9,479 nt of DNA from assembly GCA_902373545.1 (NCBI GenBank), contig CABKMZ010000077.1, positions 1 through 9,479 of the forward strand, written 5' to 3'. Under the pieces are notes generated by a model. That model was not told the DNA's origin and did no database searches. It was given only the letters and a program-made list of their open reading frames with translations. The position numbers and the translations under genes are program-made. Of the stretch, positions 1-6,770 are shown piece by piece. Each line of letters starts with the position of its first letter. Positions within the stretch are counted from its first letter, which is position 1. The stretch comes from an uncultured Actinomyces sp. (GTDB taxonomy: Bacteria > Actinomycetota > Actinomycetes > Actinomycetales > Actinomycetaceae).

Positions 1-60
1 CACGAGGGCACGCTCGACGTCGAGCACCTGCCCGCAGCCAAGGAAGAGGTCGTTCGATGA
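1..60 (+). CDS. glpA: C-terminal end of GlpA-like glycerol-3-phosphate dehydrogenase large subunit (partial)
   Basis: An open frame starts at base 1 and ends with TGA at 58-60, giving only the last 19 residues (HEGTLDVEHLPAAKEEVVR). The fragment has no diagnostic motif of its own. The assignment rests on position: its stop overlaps the glpB start in an ATGA, and glpA, the FAD-containing catalytic subunit, precedes glpB in known glpABC operons. The rest of the gene lies to the left of the window. The AGGAAGAGG at 41-49 inside this frame also serves as the ribosome binding site for the next gene. Confidence 0.6.
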   Translation, partial: HEGTLDVEHLPAAKEEVVR

Positions 61-1307
61 GAGACGTCGTTGTTATTGGCGCCGGCCTGGCCGGCCTGTC
101 CGCCGCGATCAAGGCCGCCGATGCCGGCCTGAGCGTCACTCTCGTCACGAAGGGCGTGGGCGGCATCCAGCTCGGCACAGGCACGGTCGACATCCTCGGC
201 TACCGCCCCGAACCGGTCGAGGCGCCCCTGGAGGCACTGGAAGGCCACGTGGCCTCCCGTCCCACCCACCCCTACAGCCACGTCACCCCCGACTTTGTCG
301 GCGCATCCGTCGCGTGGCTGCGTGACCTCGTCGGCTCCGATGTCCTCGTCGGCGACGAGACCCGCAACGTGCGCATCCCCACCGGCGTTGGTGCGCTGCG
401 CCCCACCTGCCTGATCCCGCCCTCCATGCAGGCCGGCATCCCCCAGGCGGGCGCCCGCTACGCCATCGTGGGACTCAAGCGTCTGAAGGACTTCTACCCC
501 AGCCTCGTCGCTGAGAACCTCTGCCGCCAGGCCGGACCCGACGGCGCCCCCATCAAGGCGCGCGCCCTGTCCGTCGACTACGTCGTGCGCGACGGAGAGG
601 TCGACTCGGTGGGCACCGTGCACGCCCGCAGCCTCGACCACGAGGAGAACCGCGCTCGCCTGGCTGCCCAGATCCGCCCCCTCCTCGAAGAAGGCGAGAT
701 CGTCGGCCTGCCCGCCGTCCTGGGCCTGGAGGACGCGAACGCCTGGCGCGACCTGGCCGACAGGCTCGGACACCCGGTCTTCGAGATCCCGATCCAGCCC
801 CCGTCGGTGCCCGGCATGCGCCTGAACGCCCTGCTGACCCGCATCGCCTCCTCCAAGTGCCGCGTCGTCCTCGGATCCCCGATCAAGGCCGTGCACACGG
901 CAGACGGACGAGTCAGCGCAGTCGAATACGCCAGCGCGGGACGCTCCACGGTCGTGGAAACCCGATCCTTGATCCTCGCCGCCGGCGGCTTCGAATCCGG
1001 CGCCCTGGACATGGACTCCTACGGCACCGTGCGCGAAACCATCTGCGGGCTGCCCGTCATGGGCGCCTCCGGACAGCTCCTGCACGCCGACTTCTGGGGT
1101 GAGGACCAGCCCCTCTTCCTGTCCGGCCTCGCCGTCGACGACAACATGCGCGTCCTGGACGAGGAAGGCACGCCCGTGTGCCCGAACCTGTACGCGGCCG
1201 GAGGCAACCTGGCCGGCGCCACTCGCTGGCGCGAAAAGAGCGGCGAAGGAATCGCGCTGGCCAGCGCTCTGGCCGCCGTCGACTCGATCGTGGAGGAACT
1301 GAAATGA
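57..1307 (+). CDS. glpB: Anaerobic glycerol-3-phosphate dehydrogenase subunit B
   Basis: This 416-residue flavoprotein subunit is close to the roughly 420 residues usual for GlpB. It starts with a dinucleotide-binding fold: a hydrophobic strand, then GAGLAG at residues 8-13, then an acidic/basic second-strand segment. The run VTKGVGGIQLGTGTVDILGY follows and is typical of the family. Near the C-terminus an ILAAGGFESGAL segment (about 305-316) and the AAGGNLAG motif (380-387) close the flavin site. In the family, GlpB passes electrons from the GlpA catalytic subunit to the iron-sulfur subunit GlpC during anaerobic glycerol 3-phosphate oxidation at the cytoplasmic face of the membrane. The start is supported by AGGAAGAGG seven bases upstream and by the ATGA overlap with the preceding gene. 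The stop overlaps the glpC start in the same way, so the three subunits are probably made in fixed ratio. FAD/NAD-binding oxidoreductases are numerous, but the glpC neighbour makes this call firm. Confidence 0.9.
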   Translation: MRDVVVIGAGLAGLSAAIKAADAGLSVTLVTKGVGGIQLGTGTVDILGYRPEPVEAPLEALEGHVASRPTHPYSHVTPDFVGASVAWLRDLVGSDVLVGDETRNVRIPTGVGALRPTCLIPPSMQAGIPQAGARYAIVGLKRLKDFYPSLVAENLCRQAGPDGAPIKARALSVDYVVRDGEVDSVGTVHARSLDHEENRARLAAQIRPLLEEGEIVGLPAVLGLEDANAWRDLADRLGHPVFEIPIQPPSVPGMRLNALLTRIASSKCRVVLGSPIKAVHTADGRVSAVEYASAGRSTVVETRSLILAAGGFESGALDMDSYGTVRETICGLPVMGASGQLLHADFWGEDQPLFLSGLAVDDNMRVLDEEGTPVCPNLYAAGGNLAGATRWREKSGEGIALASALAAVDSIVEELK

Positions 1308-2587
1308 CCCTCGAAATGTCAACGCTGATGGGACCGGGCGTGGAAGAAGAGGACGTCTTCGCCCTGAGTGGTGACGCCGCGCTGCGTGCCAGCCTCGACT
1401 CGTGCGTGAAGTGCACGATCTGCGAGACCCAGTGCCCCGTCATGCGCGTCACCGACCTGTTCGGCGGCCCGAAGTACTCCGGTCCGCAGGCTGAGCGCTT
1501 CCGCAAGGACGGGCAGATGGTCGATAAGTCCATCGACTACTGCTCCTCGTGTGGCACCTGCTCGCTCGTGTGCCCCCAGGGTGTGAAGGTCACCGAGATC
1601 ATTCACCACCGCCGCACCGCCATGAAGGAAGCGCACGGCATCCCCATGCGCGACCGCCTCATCGGCCGTACCTCCCTGATCGGCACCATGATGACCCCCG
1701 TCGCCCCCATCGCGAACTGGGCGCTCGACGTCAAGCCGATCCGCATGGCGATGGAGGCTATCATCGGTGTGCACCGCTCGGCGCCCATGCCGCGCGCCTA
1801 CGGGCGTACCTTCGAGTCCTGGTTCAAGAAGCACACACCGCTGCCCGGCTCGGGCACGCGCGGCCAGGTGATCTTCTTCCACGGCTGCGCCGGCCAGTAC
1901 TTCGAGGTCGAGACCTCCATCCACTCCGTGATGGTCCTCGAGCACCTGGGTTACGAGGTCCTGGTTCCCAAGCACGGCTGCTGCGGCCTGGCGCTGCAGT
2001 CCAACGGCCTGTACAAGGATGCGCGCAAGTACGTCTCGAAGCTGACCAACGACCTGCGCAGCGTGAACCGCGATGCCCCGATCATTTCCGCGTCCGGTTC
2101 GTGCGCGGGCATGCTGCGCCACGAGGCGCACGAGATCCTCGAGATGGACACGCCCGAGCTGACGGATGTGGGTAGCCGCATGTGGGACATCAGCGAGTTC
2201 TTGCTGCACCTGTATGACAAGGGTGAGCTGGACACGAACTTCCAGCGCATCGACGTCACCATCCCGTACCACGCGCCCTGCCAGGTGAAGTCTCAGGGGC
2301 TGGGCAAGCCGGCCATCGAGCTCATGAGCCTGATCCCTGGCGTGACCGTGAAGGACTCCGAGCAGCCTTGCTGTGGCATCGCGGGCACGTACGGCATGAA
2401 GAAGGAGAAGTACGCGATCGCCCAGGCCGTGGGCGCTCCCGTCTTCGACTTCATCAAGCAGGTCAACGCCGAGCTGGCCGCCTGTGATACGGAGACGTGT
2501 CGCTGGCAGCTGCGCACGGCGACGGGTGCGAACGTCGTCCACCCGATCTGGCTGATCCACAAGGCCTACGGCCTGCCCAACGGCTGA
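1304..2587 (+). CDS. glpC: Anaerobic glycerol-3-phosphate dehydrogenase subunit C, two [4Fe-4S] ferredoxin sites and two CCG domains
   Basis: This 427-residue iron-sulfur subunit transfers electrons from GlpA/GlpB to membrane quinones. Two ferredoxin-type sites are complete: C34, C37, C40 and C44 followed by P, and C80, C83, C86 and C90 followed by P. Two cysteine-rich CCG domains follow, the first with C195, C226-C227-G and C267, the second with C326, C356-C357-G and C394 or C399. This is the order seen in GlpC and in other quinone-reactive subunits such as HdrB and SdhE/SdhC type proteins. No long transmembrane helix is obvious, so membrane contact is probably peripheral or amphipathic, for example around residues 113-160. 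The start at 1304 is chosen because GGAGG at 1292-1296 lies seven bases upstream and ATG overlaps the glpB stop; an internal ATG at 1316 is the alternative. A frame open further upstream to 1178 runs inside glpB and is not needed. It is slightly longer than the E. coli protein (396 residues), mostly at the N-terminus. Confidence 0.93.
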   Translation: MTLEMSTLMGPGVEEEDVFALSGDAALRASLDSCVKCTICETQCPVMRVTDLFGGPKYSGPQAERFRKDGQMVDKSIDYCSSCGTCSLVCPQGVKVTEIIHHRRTAMKEAHGIPMRDRLIGRTSLIGTMMTPVAPIANWALDVKPIRMAMEAIIGVHRSAPMPRAYGRTFESWFKKHTPLPGSGTRGQVIFFHGCAGQYFEVETSIHSVMVLEHLGYEVLVPKHGCCGLALQSNGLYKDARKYVSKLTNDLRSVNRDAPIISASGSCAGMLRHEAHEILEMDTPELTDVGSRMWDISEFLLHLYDKGELDTNFQRIDVTIPYHAPCQVKSQGLGKPAIELMSLIPGVTVKDSEQPCCGIAGTYGMKKEKYAIAQAVGAPVFDFIKQVNAELAACDTETCRWQLRTATGANVVHPIWLIHKAYGLPNG

Positions 2588-2601
2588 CCGGGCGATGGAA
2601 A

Positions 2602-2637
2602 TGCGAGTGGGGATCCAATCATGGATCCCCACTCGCA
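2602..2637. terminator. Perfect 16-bp hairpin after glpC
   Basis: Bases 2602-2617 are the exact reverse complement of 2622-2637, leaving a four-base ATCA loop. The hairpin sits 14 bases after the glpC stop and lies between convergent genes, so it can serve both glpC and the lipoprotein gene ending at 2706. Neither side has a run of T, which is common for hairpin terminators in high-GC actinobacteria. Bases 2638-2705 show only a short 5-bp inverted repeat (2645-2661) and nothing else I can name. Confidence 0.7.
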
Positions 2638-2705
2638 CGTCAGTGGAGCGTAGTCGGCTCCTGGGTGCCTCGCGATCGTCGCATAGTGAGGGGCGGCTCT
2701 GGGAA

Positions 2706-3842
2706 CTAGTCGAGCCAGGCGATGGGCTCGAAGCCGTCAACACCGTCATTGATGACGGGAACGGTATGGTCGCCGGTTCCGTCGACGTTGAGGATGTGGA
2801 GGGCGAAATCCGTTTGATCTTCGTTCCACATCGTAAATGCGATCTGTTGGTTATCGGGACTCAAGACGATCTTGTTACTGCCGTATTTTTTGCACTTGCG
2901 TGCATCGTCGTAGGGTTTGTAGATGCTCCTCTCCTGGTAGTACTCCCCTGAGAAAGTGCTCCGGTCAAGCTCGGGGCCTGATGCGGTGTAGACGAAGATG
3001 CCCCGGCCCTCCATATAGTCGAAGCACTCGTTGTTTTTGGAGACGCTCGCGTTGATGCTCCAGCACATGTGGTCTTTGTCGTTTCCTTCAGCGTACTGTG
3101 TTCCGCTCTCGGTGGCGAGCTTGGTCCCTGAGAGCAAACTGAGATAGCGAGAGCTGGGATCCGACGGTTCGATGTTCAGGAGAAGTTCCGGCTGCGTGCT
3201 GCCGATTTTGAGGCGGTAGTACAGTGTCCGCTTGCCATCGTCTTCATCGTACTCACGCTTGAAGTAGAAGTAATCGTCAGCTGAGAATGTCGGCGAGTAA
3301 TCGGAATATGGGCGTCCCTCGTAAAGGGATGGGACTGCGGCGGATATGTCCGTGATGTTGTCGTCGGTATCGACGTATCCGACGTGAGCCCCTTGGAGGC
3401 CACTATCGCCATCGACGTACCATCCGGCCGCGACGTAGGAAAAATCTCGGGAGTAGCAGTAGTTGAAGCTGCAGTCCAAAGCTCCACTGGAAGTGATTGA
3501 ACTGTCGCTTGCGGGTTTGTTGCGAAATATGCGCATCGCGACCACTTCCCCTGTGGCTGGGTCAGTGGCTCGGAATCGGGAGAGGTTGCCATATTTGCTG
3601 AAGGGATCTTTGATCAAGTCTTGGACGATCAGCCCGCGCATGGGTTTGTCTTCGAGAGGGCTGTGCGGGACGCCAGTTGGTGACGGGCTCGTCGTGGGCG
3701 TGGGACTTGGAGTTGTGGTCGCCGGTGTGGTCGTCGTTGCAACTGGTGTTTCGGGCGGCGGAGAGCTCCTGGGAATGCAGGCGCTGAGCGCGAATATACA
3801 GGAGCAAACGAGTACGGTAATGGGGGCGACGCTGCGAGACAT
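2706..3842 (-). CDS. Putative secreted lipoprotein A with Pro/Thr linker and beta-propeller-like repeats
   Basis: This 378-residue protein has a lipoprotein signal peptide: a hydrophobic core at residues 8-18 and the lipobox L19-S20-A21-C22, so C22 should be lipidated and the mature protein held on the outer face of the membrane. A Pro/Thr/Ser-rich spacer (27-58) then lifts the domain off the membrane. The folded part starts near MRGLIV (68-73), contains TDPATGEV (93-100), a CSFNYCYSRDF segment with C124 and C129, a second cysteine pair C260/C273, and near the end an LSPD motif (327-330) followed by a strand-turn-strand pattern as in TolB/PD40 propeller blades. The ending EPIAWLD is shared in outline with lipoprotein B at 4834-5889, so the two are paralogs. 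The start is backed by CGAGGA (complement of 3848-3853), five bases upstream. GC content is visibly lower than in the neighbours. No precise function can be given; a ligand- or glycan-binding sensor role is only a guess. Confidence 0.8.
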   Translation of the reverse strand: MSRSVAPITVLVCSCIFALSACIPRSSPPPETPVATTTTPATTTPSPTPTTSPSPTGVPHSPLEDKPMRGLIVQDLIKDPFSKYGNLSRFRATDPATGEVVAMRIFRNKPASDSSITSSGALDCSFNYCYSRDFSYVAAGWYVDGDSGLQGAHVGYVDTDDNITDISAAVPSLYEGRPYSDYSPTFSADDYFYFKREYDEDDGKRTLYYRLKIGSTQPELLLNIEPSDPSSRYLSLLSGTKLATESGTQYAEGNDKDHMCWSINASVSKNNECFDYMEGRGIFVYTASGPELDRSTFSGEYYQERSIYKPYDDARKCKKYGSNKIVLSPDNQQIAFTMWNEDQTDFALHILNVDGTGDHTVPVINDGVDGFEPIAWLD

Positions 3843-3880
3843 GACATTCCTCGGTAAATGCTGTGAGTGCGATGCTTGAT

Positions 3881-3908
3881 AGTATAGGCGGCCCTTCTAT
3901 CCCGTCAA
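3881..3908 (-). promoter_or_regulatory. Sigma-70-type promoter for lipoprotein A
   Basis: On the minus strand a TTGACG (complement of 3903-3908) is followed after 16 bases by TATACT (complement of 3881-3886). Both hexamers are close to the consensus of the housekeeping sigma factor. Transcription would begin near 3874, giving a leader of about 30 bases with a ribosome binding site before the start at 3842. This is the clearest promoter in the window, and it lies in the divergent gap shared with the dehydrogenase gene. Confidence 0.65.
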
Positions 3909-3990
3909 TCCCGCCGCTTGAGGGCGAGGAGATGTGTTACGTGTGAGTGGGAGCACGACGGTGCGTTCCCGGGGATATTACTGTTGCCCT

Positions 3991-4746
3991 ATGAACACTT
4001 CTCGTCGCGTCGTTGTTACTGGAGCCTCTACCGGAATTGGGCAGGCAACTGCCCGACTCCTCGCCGAACGGGGGTGGAAGGTCGTCGCCGTGGCCCGGCG
4101 TCGCGAGCGTCTGGAGGCCCTCGCCGAGCAGATTGGCTGCGAGTACTGGGCGGCGGACCTGACCGATGAGGCCCAGGTGAAGCAGATGGCTGCCCACATC
4201 CTGGAGGGTGGCCCCGTGGATGCGCTGGTCAACAACGCCGGAGGTGCTATCGGCGTCGACCGTGTCGCGGAGGGTGACCCCGCAAGGTGGAGCGCGATGT
4301 TCGACCGCAACGTGCTCACCGCCCTGCACTGCTCGCGTGCGTTCTTGCCGGGGATGCGCGAGCGGGGAGGGGACCTCGTCTTCCTGACCTCGACCGCCGC
4401 CCACGACACCTACCCGGGTGGCGGCGGCTACGTGGCCGCTAAGCACGCTGAGCGCATCATCGCCAACACGCTGCGTCAGGAGCTGGTGGGCGAGCCCGTC
4501 CGCGTCATCGAGATCGCGCCCGGCATGGTGCGCACTGAGGAGTTTTCGCTCAACCGGCTCGGCTCTCAGGAGGCCGCCGCCCGCGTCTACGAGGGTGTTG
4601 CGCAGCCCCTCGTCGCCGAGGACGTTGCCGAGGCGATCGTGTGGACGCTGGAGCGCCCCTCCCACGTCAACATCGACTCGATGATCGTGCGCCCGGTGGC
4701 ACAGGCGACGAACACCCTCGTGGCTCGGAATACCACCGGAGAGTAG
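3991..4746 (+). CDS. Short-chain dehydrogenase/reductase (classical SDR, YdfG-like)
   Basis: This 251-residue NAD(P)-dependent oxidoreductase carries every hallmark of classical SDRs. The cofactor motif TGASTGIG is at 10-17, an Arg cluster follows strand two (36-40, suggesting NADP over NAD), an acidic residue at D56 precedes LTD, NNAGG is at 81-85, and the catalytic set is N107, S134, Y147 and K151 (YVAAK). PG at 177-178 follows. The ending VNIDSMIVRPVAQA (236-249) is characteristic of the YdfG / serine and 3-hydroxy acid dehydrogenase branch, so oxidation of a small hydroxy acid or reduction of its semialdehyde is the most likely reaction; the substrate cannot be read from sequence. The ATG at 3991 is chosen because it puts TGxxxGIG at the normal distance from the N-terminus. 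Its upstream region has no good ribosome binding site. An upstream GTG at 3943, with GAGGAG at 3926-3931, would add 16 residues. The gene stands alone between two minus-strand lipoprotein genes. Confidence 0.9.
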   Translation: MNTSRRVVVTGASTGIGQATARLLAERGWKVVAVARRRERLEALAEQIGCEYWAADLTDEAQVKQMAAHILEGGPVDALVNNAGGAIGVDRVAEGDPARWSAMFDRNVLTALHCSRAFLPGMRERGGDLVFLTSTAAHDTYPGGGGYVAAKHAERIIANTLRQELVGEPVRVIEIAPGMVRTEEFSLNRLGSQEAAARVYEGVAQPLVAEDVAEAIVWTLERPSHVNIDSMIVRPVAQATNTLVARNTTGE

Positions 4747-4774
4747 CGTCGCCGCGCCGGTCGTATGCATGGAG

Positions 4775-4825
4775 CGAGGCCGGGGCCGCTCGCGCGATGG
4801 GGTGCGCGTCGCGGTCCCGGCCTCG
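4775..4825. terminator. Bidirectional hairpin between convergent SDR and lipoprotein B genes
   Basis: Bases 4775-4789 pair with 4811-4825 over 15 positions with a single G-T wobble. Within the loop a second 5-bp pairing (CGCGC 4791-4795 with GCGCG 4804-4808) can extend the stem. It sits in the short gap between two genes that converge, where a terminator for both strands is expected. There is no T-tract on either side. Confidence 0.65.
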
Positions 4826-4833
4826 GGTCTGTG

Positions 4834-5889
4834 TCACTCGCTCCAGGCGAGGATGACGTGCTTGCCGCCGGCGATGCCCGTGACCTTTGTCAGCTGTGTG
4901 GCCTCGCCTCCGCCCACCGGAGCGGAGTAGAGCTGGTAGCTCATGTCGTCTTCGAGCTTCTTGAAGGGGGCCAAGAGCGCCATGCGCGTGCCGTCGGGGC
5001 TCAGTCGCAGGGTCTTGACGATCTCGTGGGTGCCGTCGAGGTTCGGCAGGCTCACCTTCGTCCACTCCTCGATGCGCAGGGACTTGTCGGACTCCGTCGT
5101 CTGTGAGAGAGGCTTTCCCTTCTTGGAGTACACGGCGTCCTTGTCCACGGTCAGGCACGTCCCATCCGGGGTGACGGCGAGTGCCCCGTAGCATCCGACG
5201 CCATTGTTGTTGGCCTCCCAAGTGTAGTGGCCGATCGCGATGGGAGTGGAATCGGGCAGAATCTGGAAGTCCTGCGTGTTCGAGACCGTGAAGGTGGTGG
5301 GAACTGCCTCGGGCGTCGACGTCTCGGAGGCGAAGCGGTAGAGGGTCCCGACGAAGTCCCCGTCGTCGGGCTTGTCTTCGTGCGCGACGTAGATGGAACC
5401 GTCGGGCCCGAACTTGGCGTACGCGTTGGAGTACGAGCGCGACCCTTGCGGTACGGGGATCAGATCATTGAGCAGCGTGAAGGAGCCGTCGGAGGACGCG
5501 ACCGCAACGCGCTCGTTGCCCCCAGAAGTGTCGATCGCGAGGACGCGCTCGAAGTCGGGGGAATAGCAGTGCTCGCGCTCGCAAGCCCCACCCGTATATG
5601 TCGTGTACTCGCTCGGGACGGTGAACGTGCGCGTCGCCGTCACCTCGCCCGTAGCGGGGTCGTACGCCGTGATCGTGTCGGTCGTGTCGTCGGAGTTGTA
5701 TTCCGTGGATGCGATGACGATGCCGCGAAGGGGAGCGGTCGACGGGTCGGCTGCGGCCGACGCCGTACCCTGCGTGCCTGTGGTGGAGGCAGAAGAGCTG
5801 GATGGAGTCGAGGATGCCCCGCAGGCGGTGAGGAGGAGGGCGCTCGTGGCGGTGGCGATGAGGATGGTGGGAATGGATTTGATGGACAT
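4834..5889 (-). CDS. Putative secreted lipoprotein B, paralog of lipoprotein A
   Basis: This 351-residue protein has a lipoprotein signal peptide with hydrophobic core 6-20 and lipobox L20-T21-A22-C23. A Ser/Thr/Ala-rich spacer (24-52) precedes the folded domain, which begins with LRGIVI (54-59). Shared landmarks with lipoprotein A are YDPATGEV (76-83), the CEREHCYSPDF segment with C103/C108, a second cysteine pair C233/C245, LSPDG (296-300) and the ending AWSE. PDG turns at 162-164, 241-243 and 298-300 suggest repeated beta-propeller blades of the TolB/PD40 or WD40-like sort. The four conserved cysteines probably form disulfides outside the cell. A perfect GAGGTGA (complement of 5893-5899) three bases before the ATG fixes the start. 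Base composition is typical of the window, unlike its paralog. No enzymatic motif is seen; a binding or envelope-associated role is a guess. Confidence 0.82.
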   Translation of the reverse strand: MSIKSIPTILIATATSALLLTACGASSTPSSSSASTTGTQGTASAAADPSTAPLRGIVIASTEYNSDDTTDTITAYDPATGEVTATRTFTVPSEYTTYTGGACEREHCYSPDFERVLAIDTSGGNERVAVASSDGSFTLLNDLIPVPQGSRSYSNAYAKFGPDGSIYVAHEDKPDDGDFVGTLYRFASETSTPEAVPTTFTVSNTQDFQILPDSTPIAIGHYTWEANNNGVGCYGALAVTPDGTCLTVDKDAVYSKKGKPLSQTTESDKSLRIEEWTKVSLPNLDGTHEIVKTLRLSPDGTRMALLAPFKKLEDDMSYQLYSAPVGGGEATQLTKVTGIAGGKHVILAWSE

Positions 5890-5930
5890 GTGTCACCTCG
5901 TGAGTGTGATCGTCGGGTGGCGAACGTTGC

Positions 5931-5960
5931 AGGATAGTTGTGAGCTGACAAATAAAGCAA
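5931..5960 (-). promoter_or_regulatory. Possible promoter for lipoprotein B
   Basis: On the minus strand TTGCTT (complement of 5955-5960) and TATCCT (complement of 5931-5936) are 18 bases apart, placing a transcript start about 36 bases before the lipoprotein B start codon. The hexamers match the sigma-70 consensus only partly (four of six each). The gap 5890-6089 is the longest gene-free stretch in the window and is locally AT-rich, as expected for two divergent promoters. Confidence 0.35.
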
Positions 5961-6031
5961 GCTCCAAAAAGTGATGCGCGACACCTATCGTTTCATAGCG
6001 TTTTCACAGTTTCGCCATAACATTCGCTTAA

Positions 6032-6060
6032 TTGTCGCCCCTACTCTGCGAAGCAATGAT
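6032..6060 (+). promoter_or_regulatory. Possible promoter for the 6090 membrane protein gene
   Basis: TTGTCG at 6032-6037 and AATGAT at 6055-6060 are separated by 17 bases, each matching four of six consensus positions. A transcript starting near 6067 would still include the AAAGGAG ribosome binding site at 6075-6081. Other weak pairings exist in this AT-rich stretch, so the exact position is uncertain. Confidence 0.3.
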
Positions 6061-6089
6061 GCACAAATCAGCAGAAAGGAGCGTCCCTC

Positions 6090-6764
6090 ATGGCGGACGA
6101 CAACAAGAACCTGTCGGGTGACACCGAGCGCACCTCGATCCTGCCCCAGTCAGAGCCTCAGGTTGCGGAGCAGACCGAGGTGCTTCCCACCCATGAATCT
6201 CAGGCGGAAACGGCGCAGATGCCACCGATTGCCCAGCAGGAGGGGGCTGGCGCGTTCGCCGGCACGCCCCTGGAGTCTGTCGTGGGGGCTTCTGCCGCCG
6301 AGCCGGCGGGCGACGAGGCTGTGGCTGCTAGCGCCGCGACAGGGGAGCCTGCATCGAAGAAATCCTCGTGGGGCAAGCGCGCCGCCATTGCAGGAGCTGC
6401 CGCGGCAATCCTCTCCGTCGGTTTTGGTGCGGGCATCATCACGCATGCGGCCGTTGTGGGCGATGGTCAGGACTTCTACGAGCAGGGCTACGAAGACGGT
6501 GTCAGCGACCAGGGTGACGGTGACGAGGACGGTGATTTCGGCCCCGGCGGTCAGAAGCCGGGTAACGGCCAGCAGCAGGGTCCCGGTAACGGTCAGCAAG
6601 GCCCGGGTTATCGTCAGCAGAAGGGTCCGGGCTCGCAACAGGGCGATGCTGGCAGCACTCGACCGGGACCTCCTCCGGAGGGTGGTCGAGGCCCCGGCAG
6701 CAAATCTGGAAGCCAGGGCAGTGCCGACACCTCAAACCAGAATGAGGATTCGACCGCCAGCTGA
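6090..6764 (+). CDS. Single-pass membrane protein with Asp-rich segment and Gly/Gln/Pro-rich tail, function unknown
   Basis: I do not recognise this 224-residue protein. Residues 1-97 are hydrophilic, Ala/Glu/Gln-rich and probably disordered, and end in a basic patch (K90, K91, K96, R97). Residues 98-123 form one hydrophobic, Ala/Gly-rich transmembrane helix. The positive-inside rule puts the N-terminus in the cytoplasm and the tail outside. After the helix come an aromatic-acidic piece (FYEQGYEDG, 129-137), an Asp-rich stretch (D140, D143, D145, D147, D149), and a tail made of imperfect PGNGQQ-type repeats (about 157-185) followed by Gly/Pro/Ser-rich sequence. There is no cysteine, no LPxTG-type sorting signal and no catalytic motif. 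AAAGGAG eight bases before the ATG supports the start. The gene is transcribed alone, divergently from lipoprotein B, and ends in its own hairpin. The tail could interact with the cell wall or bind calcium; both are guesses. Confidence 0.75.
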   Translation: MADDNKNLSGDTERTSILPQSEPQVAEQTEVLPTHESQAETAQMPPIAQQEGAGAFAGTPLESVVGASAAEPAGDEAVAASAATGEPASKKSSWGKRAAIAGAAAAILSVGFGAGIITHAAVVGDGQDFYEQGYEDGVSDQGDGDEDGDFGPGGQKPGNGQQQGPGNGQQGPGYRQQKGPGSQQGDAGSTRPGPPPEGGRGPGSKSGSQGSADTSNQNEDSTAS

Positions 6765-6770
6765 ACGATG

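Noticed and set aside
1319..2749. Long open frame of 476 codons on the minus strand
   Set aside because: It lies wholly opposite glpC, whose iron-sulfur motifs are complete. The product is His/Asp/Arg/Val-rich without motifs, as expected from an antisense frame of GC-rich codons.
2595..2951. Plus-strand open frame with a hydrophobic segment resembling a small membrane protein
   Set aside because: It is antisense to the 3' end of lipoprotein A, starts inside the glpC hairpin and has no credible ribosome binding site. The lipoprotein frame has a signal peptide, a ribosome binding site, a promoter and a paralog.
3937..4770. Minus-strand open frame of 277 codons opposite the SDR gene
   Set aside because: The SDR frame carries all catalytic residues. 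The antisense product is low-complexity Gly/Val/His/Arg sequence and crosses into the untranslated gap.
5227..5937. Plus-strand open frame of 236 codons opposite lipoprotein B
   Set aside because: Its Arg/Gly/Val-rich product has no motif, and it lies opposite a gene with a clear lipobox and a perfect ribosome binding site.
5985..5998. CTAT...ATAG inverted repeat as an operator
   Set aside because: Only four paired bases in each arm, in an AT-rich gap; this can easily occur by chance.
6550..6650. Tandem DNA repeat or CRISPR-like array
   Set aside because: The similarity is short, irregular and codon-phased (PGNGQQ-type units in a protein tail). There are no constant repeats with unique spacers.
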